Assembly: GCF_014648075.1 (NCBI RefSeq)
Contig: NZ_BMQK01000020.1
Span: forward strand, 46,666-110,665
Reading direction: 5' to 3'
DNA: 64,000 nt
DNA from: Streptomyces ruber
Lineage (GTDB): Bacteria; Actinomycetota; Actinomycetes; Streptomycetales; Streptomycetaceae
Positions within the stretch are counted from its first letter, which is position 1. Each line of letters begins with the position of its first letter. Below, piece after piece: positions 1 to 8,784 of the stretch. Position numbers and translations under genes: made by a program. Below the pieces are notes generated by a model. It was not told the DNA's origin. It made no database searches and saw only the letters and a program-made list of their open reading frames with translations.

Positions 1-1
1 T

Positions 2-175
2 CTCTACGGCGTACGCATGCTGCGTATCCAGCTGCTCTTCGTCGGCTCGGTCGCGGTGCTCATCGGCTTCAGCCTGCTGCTGGTCTTCGTCCTGGACCGC
101 CCCTTCGCCGGCGAACTCAGCGTGAGCCCGGCCCCGTACCGGCAAGGGGCCCTCGCCCAGTACTGGGCCCCCTGA
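2..175 (+). CDS. C-terminal end of DUF4239 (bestrophin-like) membrane protein, partial
   Basis: The window opens inside this gene; only the last 57 codons are present, ending at TGA 173-175. The visible part holds one hydrophobic helix (IQLLFVGSVAVLIGFSLLLV) followed by the conserved tail LDRPFAGELSVSP, typical of DUF4239 proteins, a multi-spanning membrane family of unknown role. The tail ends soon after, as in family members. No function can be assigned beyond membrane location. The call rests on this tail alone. Confidence 0.7.
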   Translation, partial: LYGVRMLRIQLLFVGSVAVLIGFSLLLVFVLDRPFAGELSVSPAPYRQGALAQYWAP

Positions 176-814
176 CAAGCACTCCGCGCCGCGCCGGACC
201 TCAGCCGGCGGCAGGTGGGTGCCGAACAAGCCGGCGGGCTCGGCGACGGCCGGGGGACGTGCTCGTCCGGCGCGGCGCACCGGCATCCTGGCGAGGAACC
301 CGCCGCCCGCCGCGCTGTTCACGACTGCGCGCTCAGCTGCCCCGCACAGGCGCGTGCGCTGTGGTCCCCGTCGACGGGGCGACCACCGCCCGGCCGTGCG
401 CACCGCGGGCACCGAGGCGCCGCGCCCCCGGCCACCGGCGATCTCGCCCGTCCCCGACCGGTCCCCGGACCGCCGCGGCCGACCGGACCGGCGGCTCATC
501 GCCCCGACCGCCGCACCCGCCGCCCCCTCCCGCGACGACCTGCGCCTCCTCCGGGCGGCGGTACGCGGACCGACGGGGAGGGCCGGCCGGGCCCGGCGGT
601 CACCGTCCGCTCTTCACGCCTCGCTCCGACCTCCACCACGACCCGGTCCGATCCTGCGGCTACGAGGCCGGGGCGGCGGCCGTCCAGGGGCACTGTCCGG
701 CGGGCCGCGAGCGGGAGGCGGAGGCCGCGGTCCCGGTCGGGCTGTGCGAACCCGTCTGCCCCGTGGGCCCGAGGGGTGCGTACGGGAGTGGGGCGAGACG
801 TTCCGGAAGCCGGC
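176..814. other. Intergenic stretch, no recognisable gene
   Basis: Very GC-rich and open in several frames on both strands, but none of the readings gives a protein with normal composition; all are Arg/Pro/Gly rich. I see no domain, RNA gene or clear terminator here. Confidence 0.5.
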
Positions 815-1849
815 ATGACCAGCACAGGCGGCCCGGTCCGCAGGTCCACCGGCGCGGAGGCGACATGGGACGGGACCTCCGCACCGCCGGGCACGAGTCG
901 TTCCGCGACACCGTGCGCACCTTCCTCGCCGACGCCGACCGAACCGTTCCCCGGCAGCGGGCAGCGGGCAGCGGGCAGCGGGCCCCCGGGGTGCGCGGAG
1001 ATCCGCTCCGCAGCACGCGCCGGCGCAAGGCTCAGTGGCCGCACGAACGGGCGAGGGCTGAACCACGACGGAACCGTCGCACGCGAGGGCGCACTGGACC
1101 GAGCGCCGGCGGCGTTCGTCCCCGTCGTCGACGCCGCCCGCGCCCGTCTCGCCGCCACCTTCGACCCGACGCGCCTGCACAGCGCCTACCTCTACGGCAG
1201 CACCCCCCGCGGCACCGCCACACCCGGCGTCTCCGACCTCGACCTGCAGCTCGCCCTCCACGACGAGCCCACCGGCACCGACCACGCCGACGCCGGAGCA
1301 GTCGAGGCCGCACTCGACCACGCGTCTCCCCAGACCGACGGCGTCGGGATCCTGCTCGCGAGCACGCGCGTCCTGCTCAGCGACCTCGAACGCCACGACG
1401 CCGGGTTCTTCGTCGCCTGCCTCTGCACCCCGCTCCCCGGCCCCGACCTCGCGGCGCGACTGCCCCGCTACCGCCCCACGTCCCTCCTCGCCCGCGAGAC
1501 CGACGGCGACCTCACCCGTGTACTCCCGCGCTGGCGCGCCCGAGCCGCCGAAGCCGTCACGGACGCCGATCGCCGCAGGCTCGGCCGCCTCGTCGGCCGC
1601 CGGCTCGTCCGCACGGGCTCCACCTTGGTCATGCCCCGCTGGGGGGGCTGGACCAGCGGCCTCGACCGGTCCGCCGAACCCTTCGGCCACCACTGCCCCG
1701 GGCGCGCCGAGCAGATGCGCGTCGCCGTGTCCACCGGCCGCGCGCCCTCGGCCGACCCGGCAGTGCTCGGGATGCTCATCGAGGACCTGGGCCCCCGGCT
1801 CACGGCCGAGTACACGGCCGTGCACGCCGAGAAGGCCGCACGCCCCTGA
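815..1849 (+). CDS. Nucleotidyltransferase-domain protein
   Basis: The convincing part begins near nucleotide 1094. It shows the pol-beta type nucleotidyltransferase core: LYGSTPRGTATPGVSDLDL, that is G-S then D-x-D, the metal- and nucleotide-binding triad used to transfer NMP to a substrate. A helical C-terminal part follows, as in aminoglycoside adenylyltransferase-like proteins, but the substrate is unknown. The start is unresolved: the only in-frame ATG upstream of the domain is at 815, and the 90 codons it would add look non-coding and contain a 7-bp repeat. No in-frame ATG, GTG or TTG lies between 815 and 1094, so the natural start may have been lost or may be a rare codon such as CTG 1058. 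It stands alone, just upstream of the ECF operon. Confidence 0.55.
   Translation: MTSTGGPVRRSTGAEATWDGTSAPPGTSRSATPCAPSSPTPTEPFPGSGQRAAGSGPPGCAEIRSAARAGARLSGRTNGRGLNHDGTVAREGALDRAPAAFVPVVDAARARLAATFDPTRLHSAYLYGSTPRGTATPGVSDLDLQLALHDEPTGTDHADAGAVEAALDHASPQTDGVGILLASTRVLLSDLERHDAGFFVACLCTPLPGPDLAARLPRYRPTSLLARETDGDLTRVLPRWRARAAEAVTDADRRRLGRLVGRRLVRTGSTLVMPRWGGWTSGLDRSAEPFGHHCPGRAEQMRVAVSTGRAPSADPAVLGMLIEDLGPRLTAEYTAVHAEKAARP
865..960 (+). pseudogene. Possible fragment of an acyl-CoA dehydrogenase N-terminus
   Basis: From ATG 865 one frame reads MGRDLRTAGHESFRDTVRTF and continues LADADRTVP. The pattern HE-x-FRDTVR-x-FL resembles the first helix of acyl-CoA dehydrogenases. It lasts only about 30 residues, then runs into a 7-bp tandem repeat and loses any likeness. 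It lies in a different frame from the overlapping nucleotidyltransferase extension. Short and uncertain; chance similarity is possible. Confidence 0.2.
954..981. repeat. 7-bp tandem repeat, unit GCAGCGG, four copies
   Basis: Four perfect head-to-tail copies of GCAGCGG. It sits upstream of the nucleotidyltransferase domain, at the point where the overlapping reading frames lose protein-like character. Confidence 0.85.
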
Positions 1850-1881
1850 CGGCCCCGTCCCCGGAGACCCCGCGCGGCGCA

Positions 1882-1897
1882 TGTGACGGGGATCACG
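1882..1897. promoter_or_regulatory. CRP-like palindrome upstream of the ECF sigma gene
   Basis: TGTGA-N6-TCACG, a near match to the CRP half-site pair TGTGA/TCACA and to the GTG-N8-CAC pattern reported for Streptomyces Crp. It lies over the furthest-upstream GTG of the sigma gene, which argues that translation starts lower down. Binding by Crp is inferred from sequence only. Confidence 0.35.
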
Positions 1898-2500
1898 CCA
1901 CAGCGAAAACCCGCCGTCCGTGCCCGGCGTCTAGCGGGTGTGAGATCAGTCAGGAAGGCACCGGGCGAGCCGGACGAGGAGCACCTCGTCCGGCTGGTGG
2001 CCAGGGGCGACCGTGCCGCGTTCGAGGAGCTGTACCGGCGCACGGCGCCGTGGATGGCGGTGCGGCTGCGCCGCCGCTGCGCGGACGAGCAGATCGTCGC
2101 CGAGGTCATGCAGGAGACGTATCTGGCGGTGTGGCGCGCGGCGGGCGCGTTCGTCGGGACCGCCGCCGGGGGCACCGCCGTCGGCTGGCTGTGGACGATC
2201 GCGGCGCGCCGGCTCGTCGACGCGTTCCGGCGCAGGGCCCACCACGCGGAGCCGCCGCCCGCGGCCGCCCCGCAGCCCATGGCGCCCGCCGCCGAGGAGG
2301 AGGCGCTCGCGGCGACCGTCGGCGGTGAGGTCGGGGACGCGCTGCGGCGCCTCGCGCCGGAACTCAGACAGGTACTGCAGGCCATGGTGCTCGACGGGCT
2401 GTCCGTCCGGGAGACCTCGGTCCTGCTGGGACTGCCCGAGGGCACGGTCAAGACCCGTGCCCGCCGGGCCAGGATCGAGATGCGGAGGGCGCTGGCATGA
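1883..2500 (+). CDS. RNA polymerase sigma factor, ECF (sigma-70 family)
   Basis: ECF-type sigma factor directing RNA polymerase to its own promoter set. The region 2 helix is visible (EELYRRTAPWMAVRLRRRC, then EVMQETYLAVWR), followed by an Ala/Pro-rich linker and region 4 with a helix-turn-helix (SVRETSVLLGLPEGTVKTRA). Length of 186-205 residues is normal. GTG 1883 overlaps a CRP-like palindrome, so GTG 1940 (giving a protein that begins MRSVRKAPGEPDEE) is at least as likely. It is the first gene of an operon: its TGA overlaps the ATG of the zinc-finger membrane protein (ATGA), which is the expected place for a regulator of this sigma factor. Confidence 0.9.
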   Translation: MTGITPQRKPAVRARRLAGVRSVRKAPGEPDEEHLVRLVARGDRAAFEELYRRTAPWMAVRLRRRCADEQIVAEVMQETYLAVWRAAGAFVGTAAGGTAVGWLWTIAARRLVDAFRRRAHHAEPPPAAAPQPMAPAAEEEALAATVGGEVGDALRRLAPELRQVLQAMVLDGLSVRETSVLLGLPEGTVKTRARRARIEMRRALA

Positions 2501-3315
2501 GCGGGGAACACCCGGCGGTGCGGCTCGTCGACGGTTACGCGCGCGGCGACACGGACCTCGCCGCCGACGACGTGTGGGCGCTGGAGGCCCATCTGGAGGC
2601 GTGCCGGATCTGCCGTGACCGGCTGTCGGCCTCCGTCACCGCGCAGACGCCCGCCGTCACGGCGCTGGTCGGCACCGTGTGGTCCGGCCTCGAACCCCAG
2701 CTCGCCGGCACCGCCCCGGCACCGCCCCGGCGGCGCCGGTCCGCGTGGCTCTCGGGATGGCTGACACCCGTGATGGTGCCGTGGCTGGCCATGGTCGTGA
2801 CGGTGACACTGCTCGCGTTGCTGCTCGACCTGGCCGGCACCGGTTCCGGCGCGGTGCCGCCGGTGCTGCTGCTCGCCCCGGTCCTGCCCGTGCTCGGCGT
2901 CGCGGCGTCGTGGTCGCGCGGCCTGGACCCGGCGTACGAGCTGACGGCCGCCGCGCCCCGGGCGGGGCTGTACCTGGTGCTGCGGCGCACCGCGTCCGTG
3001 CTCGCCGTGGTCGTCCCCGCGCTGCTGCCGGTCGGCTGGGCGACGGGGGTGATGGCCGCCCAGTGGCTGCTGCCCTCACTGGCCCTCACCTCCGCGACCC
3101 TGGCACTCGGCGGTGTCGTCGGCGTGACCCGCGCCGCCGTCGCGCTGGTGGCGGTGTGGGCCGGAGCGGTCGTCGCACCGACCCTCGCCGCGAGCCGTCC
3201 GGCCCCCGCCCTGCAGACGGGCGGCCTGCCCGTGTGGGCGCTGGTCCTCGCACTCGGCACCGCGGTCGTGCTCGCCCGCAGAAGCGCGTACTCCGTGCTG
3301 GACGCCCATCGATGA
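2497..3315 (+). CDS. HC2 zinc-finger membrane protein, putative anti-sigma factor
   Basis: 272 residues. An N-terminal HC2-type zinc finger, H32-x3-C36-x2-C39, as in anti-sigma factors of the ZAS class, is followed by about six hydrophobic segments from residue 90 to the end. Classical anti-sigma factors have one membrane span, so this is a zinc-finger head on a larger membrane domain. It probably binds the sigma factor encoded just upstream (4-bp ATGA overlap) and releases it on a membrane signal. It is translationally coupled to the ABC genes that follow, which suggests that sigma factor, sensor and transporter form one response unit. The signal is unknown. Confidence 0.75.
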   Translation: MSGEHPAVRLVDGYARGDTDLAADDVWALEAHLEACRICRDRLSASVTAQTPAVTALVGTVWSGLEPQLAGTAPAPPRRRRSAWLSGWLTPVMVPWLAMVVTVTLLALLLDLAGTGSGAVPPVLLLAPVLPVLGVAASWSRGLDPAYELTAAAPRAGLYLVLRRTASVLAVVVPALLPVGWATGVMAAQWLLPSLALTSATLALGGVVGVTRAAVALVAVWAGAVVAPTLAASRPAPALQTGGLPVWALVLALGTAVVLARRSAYSVLDAHR

Positions 3316-3359
3316 CCACCTCGACCACCATCACGACCACGAGGAAGGACCACCACTTG

Positions 3360-4166
3360 ATGTCCGCGGTGAGCGCGGCCGACATCGCACCGACGCCCTA
3401 CGCCTGGGAGATCCGGGCCACGGGACTGAAGGTCGGGGTCGGCAGGAAACGCATGGCGGTCGACGGGCTCGACCTGACACTGGGCACCGGCGTCCACGGC
3501 CTGCTCGGCCCCAACGGGGCGGGCAAGACCACCCTCATCCGGGCGCTGGCCACCGTGCTGCGCCCCGCCGGGGGCACGCTGGAGCTGCTCGGCGAGTCCG
3601 TGGGCGGCAGGGGCGGGCACCGTGCGCTGCGCCGCCGGATCGGCTACCTGCCGCAGGAGTTCGGCTACTACAAACGCTTCACGGCACGCGAGTTCATCGA
3701 GTACATGGCGTGGCTGAAGGAGGTGCCCAAGGCGGACATCCCCGGGGCCGTGCAGCGCGCGGTGGAACGCGTGGGTCTCGCGGACCGCGCCGACGAGAGG
3801 ATGAAGGCCCTGTCCGGCGGCATGGTGCGGCGGGTCGGCATCGCCCAGGCCATCGTCAACGACCCGGCGATCCTCCTCCTCGACGAGCCGACGGTCGGCC
3901 TGGACCCCGCACAGCGGCTGCGCTTCCGCGAGCTGCTGCAGGAGCTCGGTACGGACACCTGCGTGGTCGTCTCCACCCACCTGGTGGAGGACGTCGCCGC
4001 CGCCTGCACCGACGTGGTGCTCTTCGCCGAGGGCCGGCTGGTCTTCCAGGGCACCCCGGACGAACTGGCCGCGGCCGGCGGCCCCGAGCACGTGGGCGAC
4101 AGCCCGCTGGAGCGTGGCTACTCGGCGCTGCTGCAGGGACCCGGGCGGGGAAGGGGCACCTGGTGA
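3360..4166 (+). CDS. ABC transporter ATP-binding protein
   Basis: 268-residue ATPase. Walker A GPNGAGKTT at residues 50-58, Q-loop in YLPQEFGYY, signature LSGGM, Walker B ILLLDEP and the switch histidine in STHLVED are all present, so the protein should hydrolyse ATP and drive the adjacent permease. The single-domain layout matches the CcmA/drug-exporter type. I chose ATG 3360 because GAGGAAGGA lies ten bases upstream. An alternative ATG at 3312 overlaps the previous stop and would add the low-complexity peptide MTTSTTITTTRKDHHL. The stop overlaps the next start (GTGA at 4163). Confidence 0.9.
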   Translation: MSAVSAADIAPTPYAWEIRATGLKVGVGRKRMAVDGLDLTLGTGVHGLLGPNGAGKTTLIRALATVLRPAGGTLELLGESVGGRGGHRALRRRIGYLPQEFGYYKRFTAREFIEYMAWLKEVPKADIPGAVQRAVERVGLADRADERMKALSGGMVRRVGIAQAIVNDPAILLLDEPTVGLDPAQRLRFRELLQELGTDTCVVVSTHLVEDVAAACTDVVLFAEGRLVFQGTPDELAAAGGPEHVGDSPLERGYSALLQGPGRGRGTW

Positions 4167-5566
4167 ACACGCGCGTCCTGCGCACCGAGCTGAAGCGTTC
4201 CGTCGCCCCCTGGGCCGGCGCCGTGATCCTGACGAGCGCGCTGGCGTTCCTGTACCTGCTGGACGCCGCGTGGTGGAGGGGCACCACGGCGTGGACGGCC
4301 CAGTGGACGTCCCTGGCCCTGTGGACCCGCGGCCTGCTGTTCTACCTGTGGCCGCTCGCCGTGGGACTCGGCGCGCTGCAGGGCCTGCGCGACCACCGCT
4401 CGAAGACGTCCGAGCTGCTGGCCACCACACCGCGTCCCGCCTGGCAGCGCGCCGCCACGCTGGCGGGCACGACGGCGCTCACCGTGACCTCGGCCTTCGC
4501 GCTGCTCGTCCTCGTGGGCGGGGTCCAAGTGCTCGCCGGCACCGCGTACACGCACGCCGGATGGCTGCCGATCTCGCTGGTGGGGGCGCTCTCCCTCGTC
4601 GCGGGAGCCGTACTCGGCATGGGCGCCGGGCGCGCCCTGCCCTCCGCGCTCACCCCGCCGCTGCTGGCCATGGGCGCCTTCGTGTTCACGGCGCTCCTGC
4701 ACTCGTCGCTCGGCCGGACACAGACGGTCACGGACGAGGGGCTCCCGATCACGGAGCCGAACCGCCTCTCGCTGCTGTCACCGGCGGTGGAGGAGGTGCG
4801 CGACGTGCTCGTCACCCTCTCCGCCTCCGTGCACGTCGGACAGACGATCTGGCTGCTCGGCCTGGCCGCGGCCGGCTTCGCGCTGCTGGTCGCCGCGACC
4901 CCGCGCGCCCGGCTGCTCGCCCTGACGCCCCTCCTGGCGGGCGCCGCGATCGCCCTGCTCGTCCTGCCCTCCGACCCGCGCCGCATGTACGTCGTCGACG
5001 AGACCGCCGCGGAGCTGGTGTGCGACGGCCCGGTGTGCGTGGCCAGGACGCACGAGGCACGGCTCGCCGGCCTGGCGGGCCCCGGCAAGGAGGCGCTGCG
5101 CCTGCTGCGCGGCGCCCTGGGCGACCGGGCGCCGGTCTCGGTCCGGGAGAACACCGCCGTACTGCCGGAGGGCACCACGCCGCGGTGGTCCCGCGAGACC
5201 GTGCTCTTCGGCTTCGACGACGGCATCGTCGCCGCCGCCGCGACGGACGAGGAACTGACCCGGGCCCTGATCGCCAAGGCCTTGGTGCCAGGGTGCACCC
5301 CCGTCGGCTGGAGCGGCTACGGGGGAGACGAGTACGCGCAGCCCGTCGCGGCGGGCTGGGTCCTCGGAACCTTCCGGCCGCTCCCCGGCAACGGGGAGTC
5401 GGCGAGCTGGCGCCGCGAGGCCGACGCCCGGAGCCGTCCGGTGTGGGAGCAACTCATGGCACTGCCACGGTCCGAACAGCTCCCCCGGATCGACGCGATG
5501 CGCGCCGCCGCCCTCTCCTGCGAGGGCGACCCGTTCGACGAGCTGTCCGGCGGTGCGTCCCGGTGA
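4163..5566 (+). CDS. ABC transporter permease-like membrane protein
   Basis: 467 residues starting at GTG 4163, overlapping the ATPase stop. Roughly the first 275 residues form a membrane domain with about seven hydrophobic helices, as in ABC-2 type permeases; the last 180 or so are soluble and should lie outside or at the membrane face. That tail has three cysteines, including C-D-G-P-V-C, and no recognised enzyme motif. It probably forms the transport channel with the ATPase encoded upstream. The substrate is unknown; the ECF sigma and zinc-finger protein in the same operon point to an envelope or antibiotic stress role (inference). Confidence 0.75.
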   Translation: MNTRVLRTELKRSVAPWAGAVILTSALAFLYLLDAAWWRGTTAWTAQWTSLALWTRGLLFYLWPLAVGLGALQGLRDHRSKTSELLATTPRPAWQRAATLAGTTALTVTSAFALLVLVGGVQVLAGTAYTHAGWLPISLVGALSLVAGAVLGMGAGRALPSALTPPLLAMGAFVFTALLHSSLGRTQTVTDEGLPITEPNRLSLLSPAVEEVRDVLVTLSASVHVGQTIWLLGLAAAGFALLVAATPRARLLALTPLLAGAAIALLVLPSDPRRMYVVDETAAELVCDGPVCVARTHEARLAGLAGPGKEALRLLRGALGDRAPVSVRENTAVLPEGTTPRWSRETVLFGFDDGIVAAAATDEELTRALIAKALVPGCTPVGWSGYGGDEYAQPVAAGWVLGTFRPLPGNGESASWRREADARSRPVWEQLMALPRSEQLPRIDAMRAAALSCEGDPFDELSGGASR

Positions 5567-6135
5567 GATGGGTGACGCTGTACGCGCGCTCGCGGCAGGT
5601 GCCCGCGACGCTCGCCGCGGTGGTGATCGGCACGGTGGCGGTGTGGACGCTCGCCGGCGACGGCGGGGGGCCCGGCGACCCGCGGCTGCCCGCCCTCGTC
5701 CTCGCCGCGGGAGCGATGGCCGCCTCGACCGGGCTCAGCGGGCAGGACCGCGACCTGGACCGGACCGCCGCGATCCGCTGGGCGCCCCGCCGGGCGGCGC
5801 ACGTGCTGCTCGCCGGCGCGGCCGTCGCCGCGGTGCTGCCGGCGGTGCAGACGACGGGGAAGGACCTGGCCACCGTCGCGTTCGTGGTCCGGGACGGCGC
5901 GGGCCTGATGGGGCTCGCCGCCGTCGGAGCGGCGGTGTGCGGCGGACAGTACGCGTGGACGCTGCCGTTCACCTGGCTCTCGTTCGCCTTCTTCGCCCCG
6001 CCCCCGACGAGTACGCCCCTGCGGGTGGCGTCCTGGATGCTGCTGCCACCCGGCACGGCGGCGGGCACCTGGACGGCACTGGCCCTCACCGTCGCGGGCA
6101 CCGCCGCCTACGCCGTCGCGGGTCCGAGGCGATAG
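5563..6135 (+). CDS. Small membrane protein, last gene of the ECF/ABC operon
   Basis: 190 residues from GTG 5563, overlapping the previous stop (GTGA). Mostly hydrophobic, with four to five likely membrane segments and a short basic tail. No recognised family motif. Its place and coupling suggest a second membrane component of the ABC system. It ends at TAG 6133-6135, converging on the RNA ligase-like gene. Confidence 0.65.
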   Translation: MRWVTLYARSRQVPATLAAVVIGTVAVWTLAGDGGGPGDPRLPALVLAAGAMAASTGLSGQDRDLDRTAAIRWAPRRAAHVLLAGAAVAAVLPAVQTTGKDLATVAFVVRDGAGLMGLAAVGAAVCGGQYAWTLPFTWLSFAFFAPPPTSTPLRVASWMLLPPGTAAGTWTALALTVAGTAAYAVAGPRR

Positions 6136-6195
6136 CCGGCCCGGACGACCGGACCGGCGCCGATCCCGGCGGGGCGGCCGACGCGACGGGGTCCG

Positions 6196-6741
6196 TCACC
6201 GCGGCCGGAGCGGCAGCGGGCCGAGAGGAAGGACGGTACGGGTGCCGCTGTCGTAGCTGCGCGCCGCGGTGAAGCTGCCGGGCCCGGGGCGGGTGCCGTC
6301 GAGCACGCCCTCGGCACCGGCCCAGTCCTGGGCGCGGTCCCGGCTGCGGGCCAGGGTCAGATGCGGGTCCCAGTCGCCGGGGCGGTGCAGCGGGTTGAGC
6401 CGGCCCGTGCCCGGCGAGGAGGCGAGCAGCCGCCACACCGCGGCGTGCACGGCCAGCAGGGCCGGGTCGGGGTCCAGCCGCCACACCAGTACGCGGACCC
6501 GCCCCTCGTACCGGTGCAGAGCGGTCACGCGCAGCGGCGGGGGCGGCACCTGCAGGATCCGGGTCAGCGCTGCCGGCACCGGCCCGGGCAGGCCGTCGCA
6601 GGCGGCGAGGGTGAGATGCGGCCGGTTGGTGGGGTGCCGGTGCCCCACCTGACTCGGCAGACCCGCCGCGGCCAGCCGCTCCCAGGCCTCCCGTACCAGC
6701 CGGCAGCTGACCGGGTCCGGCAGCAGCTCGACGGTGCGCAC
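6196..6741 (-). CDS. 2'-5' RNA ligase / cyclic phosphodiesterase family protein
   Basis: 181 residues starting at GTG (position 6741 on the minus strand). Two copies of the family's H-x-T/S-x motif are present, PHLTLAACD near residue 41 and PHLTLARSR near residue 126, which make the two catalytic histidine tetrads of the 2H phosphoesterase fold. Members act on 2',3'-cyclic or 2'-5' phosphodiester ends of RNA or small nucleotides; the natural substrate in Streptomyces is not known. Size is normal. It stands alone. Confidence 0.85.
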   Translation of the reverse strand: MRTVELLPDPVSCRLVREAWERLAAAGLPSQVGHRHPTNRPHLTLAACDGLPGPVPAALTRILQVPPPPLRVTALHRYEGRVRVLVWRLDPDPALLAVHAAVWRLLASSPGTGRLNPLHRPGDWDPHLTLARSRDRAQDWAGAEGVLDGTRPGPGSFTAARSYDSGTRTVLPLGPLPLRPR

Positions 6742-6942
6742 CCCGGCACTCTAGACCGTGCCGTACGTGGTGAGACGGACGGCTCGTCGTGGACGCCGTC
6801 CGCCGGCCGCACCGGCTCGTGCCTTGCCGGCCCACGTACGGAGTCCCGCTGCCGACCGGCGCCCCGACCGAAGGTGTCGCGGAGCCGGACGACGATCGCG
6901 GCGCTCAGACGCCGCTCAGGCGCATGCGGCGGCGAGCGGTCC

Positions 6943-8187
6943 TCAGGATCTCATCGCGGGCGAGATGTAGACGGGGGAGAGGCGGAAGCCGTCGAACCAG
7001 GCGGTCAGGCGCTGCGCCTCCGCTTCCAGCAGGCGCCGTTCCGTGGGCGTGACCGGCTCCAGCAGCCGGAGACGTACGTGGCCGGCGTGGTCCTGCGTCC
7101 AGCAGCCCACCGCCCGGCCGTTGACCCAGGCGGTCGTGCCGGCGTTGCCCCGGCGTTCGAACAGCTGGTCACGGTGGGGGCCGAGGTAGAAGTCACGTCC
7201 GTGCCAGCCCATCACGGTCGGATCGAGGACGGGCAGCAGAGCCGCCCAGGGCCCGGGGTCGGTGACCTGCTCAAGGTCGTCGGGCAGCAGCCAGCCGGTC
7301 GCTCCGCCGTCCAGCGTGACGGGAAGCGCATCGAGGCCGGCGAGGGCGGCACGGACGATCGCCTTGGTGGCGCCGAGCCACCACACGATGTCGTCCTCGG
7401 TACCGGGCCCGAAGGTGTACAGCCAGCGGCGCACGATCTCGCGGTAGCCGGCGGCGGCGTCGAGGGCGGCGGGCGGCGTGCCGAGCCATGCGCGCATCAG
7501 GGTCCAGCGCGGCCGGGAGGTGTACCAGCCACCGGTGTTGGCGCCGCGCACGATGTCGGCGGCGGCGCCCAGCTGGGTCAGTACCCGTGAGGCGGTCCAG
7601 GGGGCACCGGGCCTGACCGTGACCTTCACGTCGATGCCCGGTACGGCCCGGCGGATCTCCTGGGCCGTACGGCCGTCAGCGGCGGTGGCGAGCAGGGCGA
7701 GGACCTCGGCGCGGGCCCGGTCGAGCCAGTCGTGGCCGTCGGGCGCGAGGCCGGCCGCGACGATGTCAGCGGCCATGCGGGCGCGCTCGGCGGCGGCGAC
7801 CCGGGCGGACGGGCCGGCCCAGGCGGCGGGGAGCAGATCCCGGGGGAAGACGAACAGCGTCCGGCGCATGGCGAGCTGCTTGACCAGGACGCGGTCGGTG
7901 TGGAGCGCGCGGGCGACCTCGGCGGTCGTCGGCGCGTCCATCCGGGCGTGACAGGCGAGGTGGACGGTGGCCGGCTCGGTGGCGTGCAGAACGGTCATCG
8001 CCCGGGTGACGGCCTGCGGCGATGCGGCACGGAACGCCGGGGCCAGCGCGTGCCGGACGGCGAGCCGGGCGCGGCGTTCCGCGTCGGTGACGTGACGCAC
8101 GGGCGGGCCGGGGACGTTCCGGCTCGGTCGGGGGCGGCCCGAGGAGTCCGGTGACCGGCGCAGGGAGGCTGTTGGCATGGGATGCAT
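6943..8187 (-). CDS. Winged-helix DNA-binding domain protein (HTH_42 family)
   Basis: About 414 residues. The sequence follows the HTH_42/YcaQ-like winged-helix family: RRARLAVRHALAP at the start, the central YTFGPGTEDDIVWWLG block, and the C-terminal blocks LPVLDPTVMGWHGRDFYLG and VNGRAVGCW. YcaQ-type relatives are DNA glycosylases acting on crosslinks, but actinobacterial members with this length are mostly uncharacterised. The start is ambiguous: GTG 8208, ATG 8187, ATG 8178 or a GTG near 8102 that would remove a Pro/Ser/Arg-rich leader. I took ATG 8187. No operon partner. Confidence 0.8.
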   Translation of the reverse strand: MHPMPTASLRRSPDSSGRPRPSRNVPGPPVRHVTDAERRARLAVRHALAPAFRAASPQAVTRAMTVLHATEPATVHLACHARMDAPTTAEVARALHTDRVLVKQLAMRRTLFVFPRDLLPAAWAGPSARVAAAERARMAADIVAAGLAPDGHDWLDRARAEVLALLATAADGRTAQEIRRAVPGIDVKVTVRPGAPWTASRVLTQLGAAADIVRGANTGGWYTSRPRWTLMRAWLGTPPAALDAAAGYREIVRRWLYTFGPGTEDDIVWWLGATKAIVRAALAGLDALPVTLDGGATGWLLPDDLEQVTDPGPWAALLPVLDPTVMGWHGRDFYLGPHRDQLFERRGNAGTTAWVNGRAVGCWTQDHAGHVRLRLLEPVTPTERRLLEAEAQRLTAWFDGFRLSPVYISPAMRS

Positions 8188-8339
8188 CGTCCCCGGGGTA
8201 GCGGCCACCTGCTGACCGCTACCCCAGCGCCCCGGAAGTCGCGAAGCCGGGCGTGCGCCCGTCGCTCACTGCCCGCCGGGCACCCGTGCGCCGACCAGCG
8301 ATCTCCCGGTACCCGGCAGGACCCGGAAGCGGGACCGCC

Positions 8340-8574
8340 GTGCCGGTCGTCGATGAAGTCACTGTCGCCGTGCACGACGGGGACCGGGACGTCGGCCTCT
8401 GTTCCGTACGAGGCGAGCGGCAGGCGCACGGCCGAGACGGTGCCCGGAGCACAGCCGGCCGTGATCCCCGGCGCGCCGCACGGACTCGACGTGCCGCACA
8501 CCGAGGGGTTCGGCCAGGCCCTCCTCGGCTTCCTCGACGAGCTGGACCGGCCGACTGACCGACTGACCGCGTGA
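8340..8574 (+). pseudogene. Alpha/beta-hydrolase relic with an internal inversion
   Basis: The plus strand from about 8402 reads VPYEASGRRTAETVPGAQPA, VIPGAPHGLD, then HTEGFGQALLGFLDEL, the C-terminal end of a chloroperoxidase-type alpha/beta hydrolase including the catalytic histidine block. The strand that should precede it, DVPVPVVHGDSDFI with the catalytic aspartate, lies directly next to it (about 8340-8393) but on the minus strand. Nothing of the N-terminal two thirds is present. The gene cannot make a working enzyme. Confidence 0.5.
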
Positions 8575-8784
8575 GCGACTGCCCCGGGTGGGCGCCGCGC
8601 CGCCCTGGACCGCCCCCGGCCCTCAACCGCCCCTTCGCGTGCTGCCGGGCGGAGGGGCGGTGTGCGCGCAGGGAGTGACTCACGGGGGGCGGGGGATGCC
8701 GGGGTGCCCGCGTCATGCCCGCCGGCCCTCGGCACGCCGCTGCTCGATCAGGGCGGCTCGCCGGGTGTGCCTCGGGCCCATGGC

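Noticed and set aside
215..818. Long open frames on the plus strand in the first kilobase
   Set aside because: Two frames stay open at once, composition is almost only Arg, Pro, Gly and Ala, and no motif is visible; this is the usual effect of very high GC.
2535..4430. 631-residue minus-strand frame opposite the zinc-finger and ABC genes
   Set aside because: It is antisense to three genes with clear domain motifs and overlapping start/stop signals; its own sequence shows no domain.
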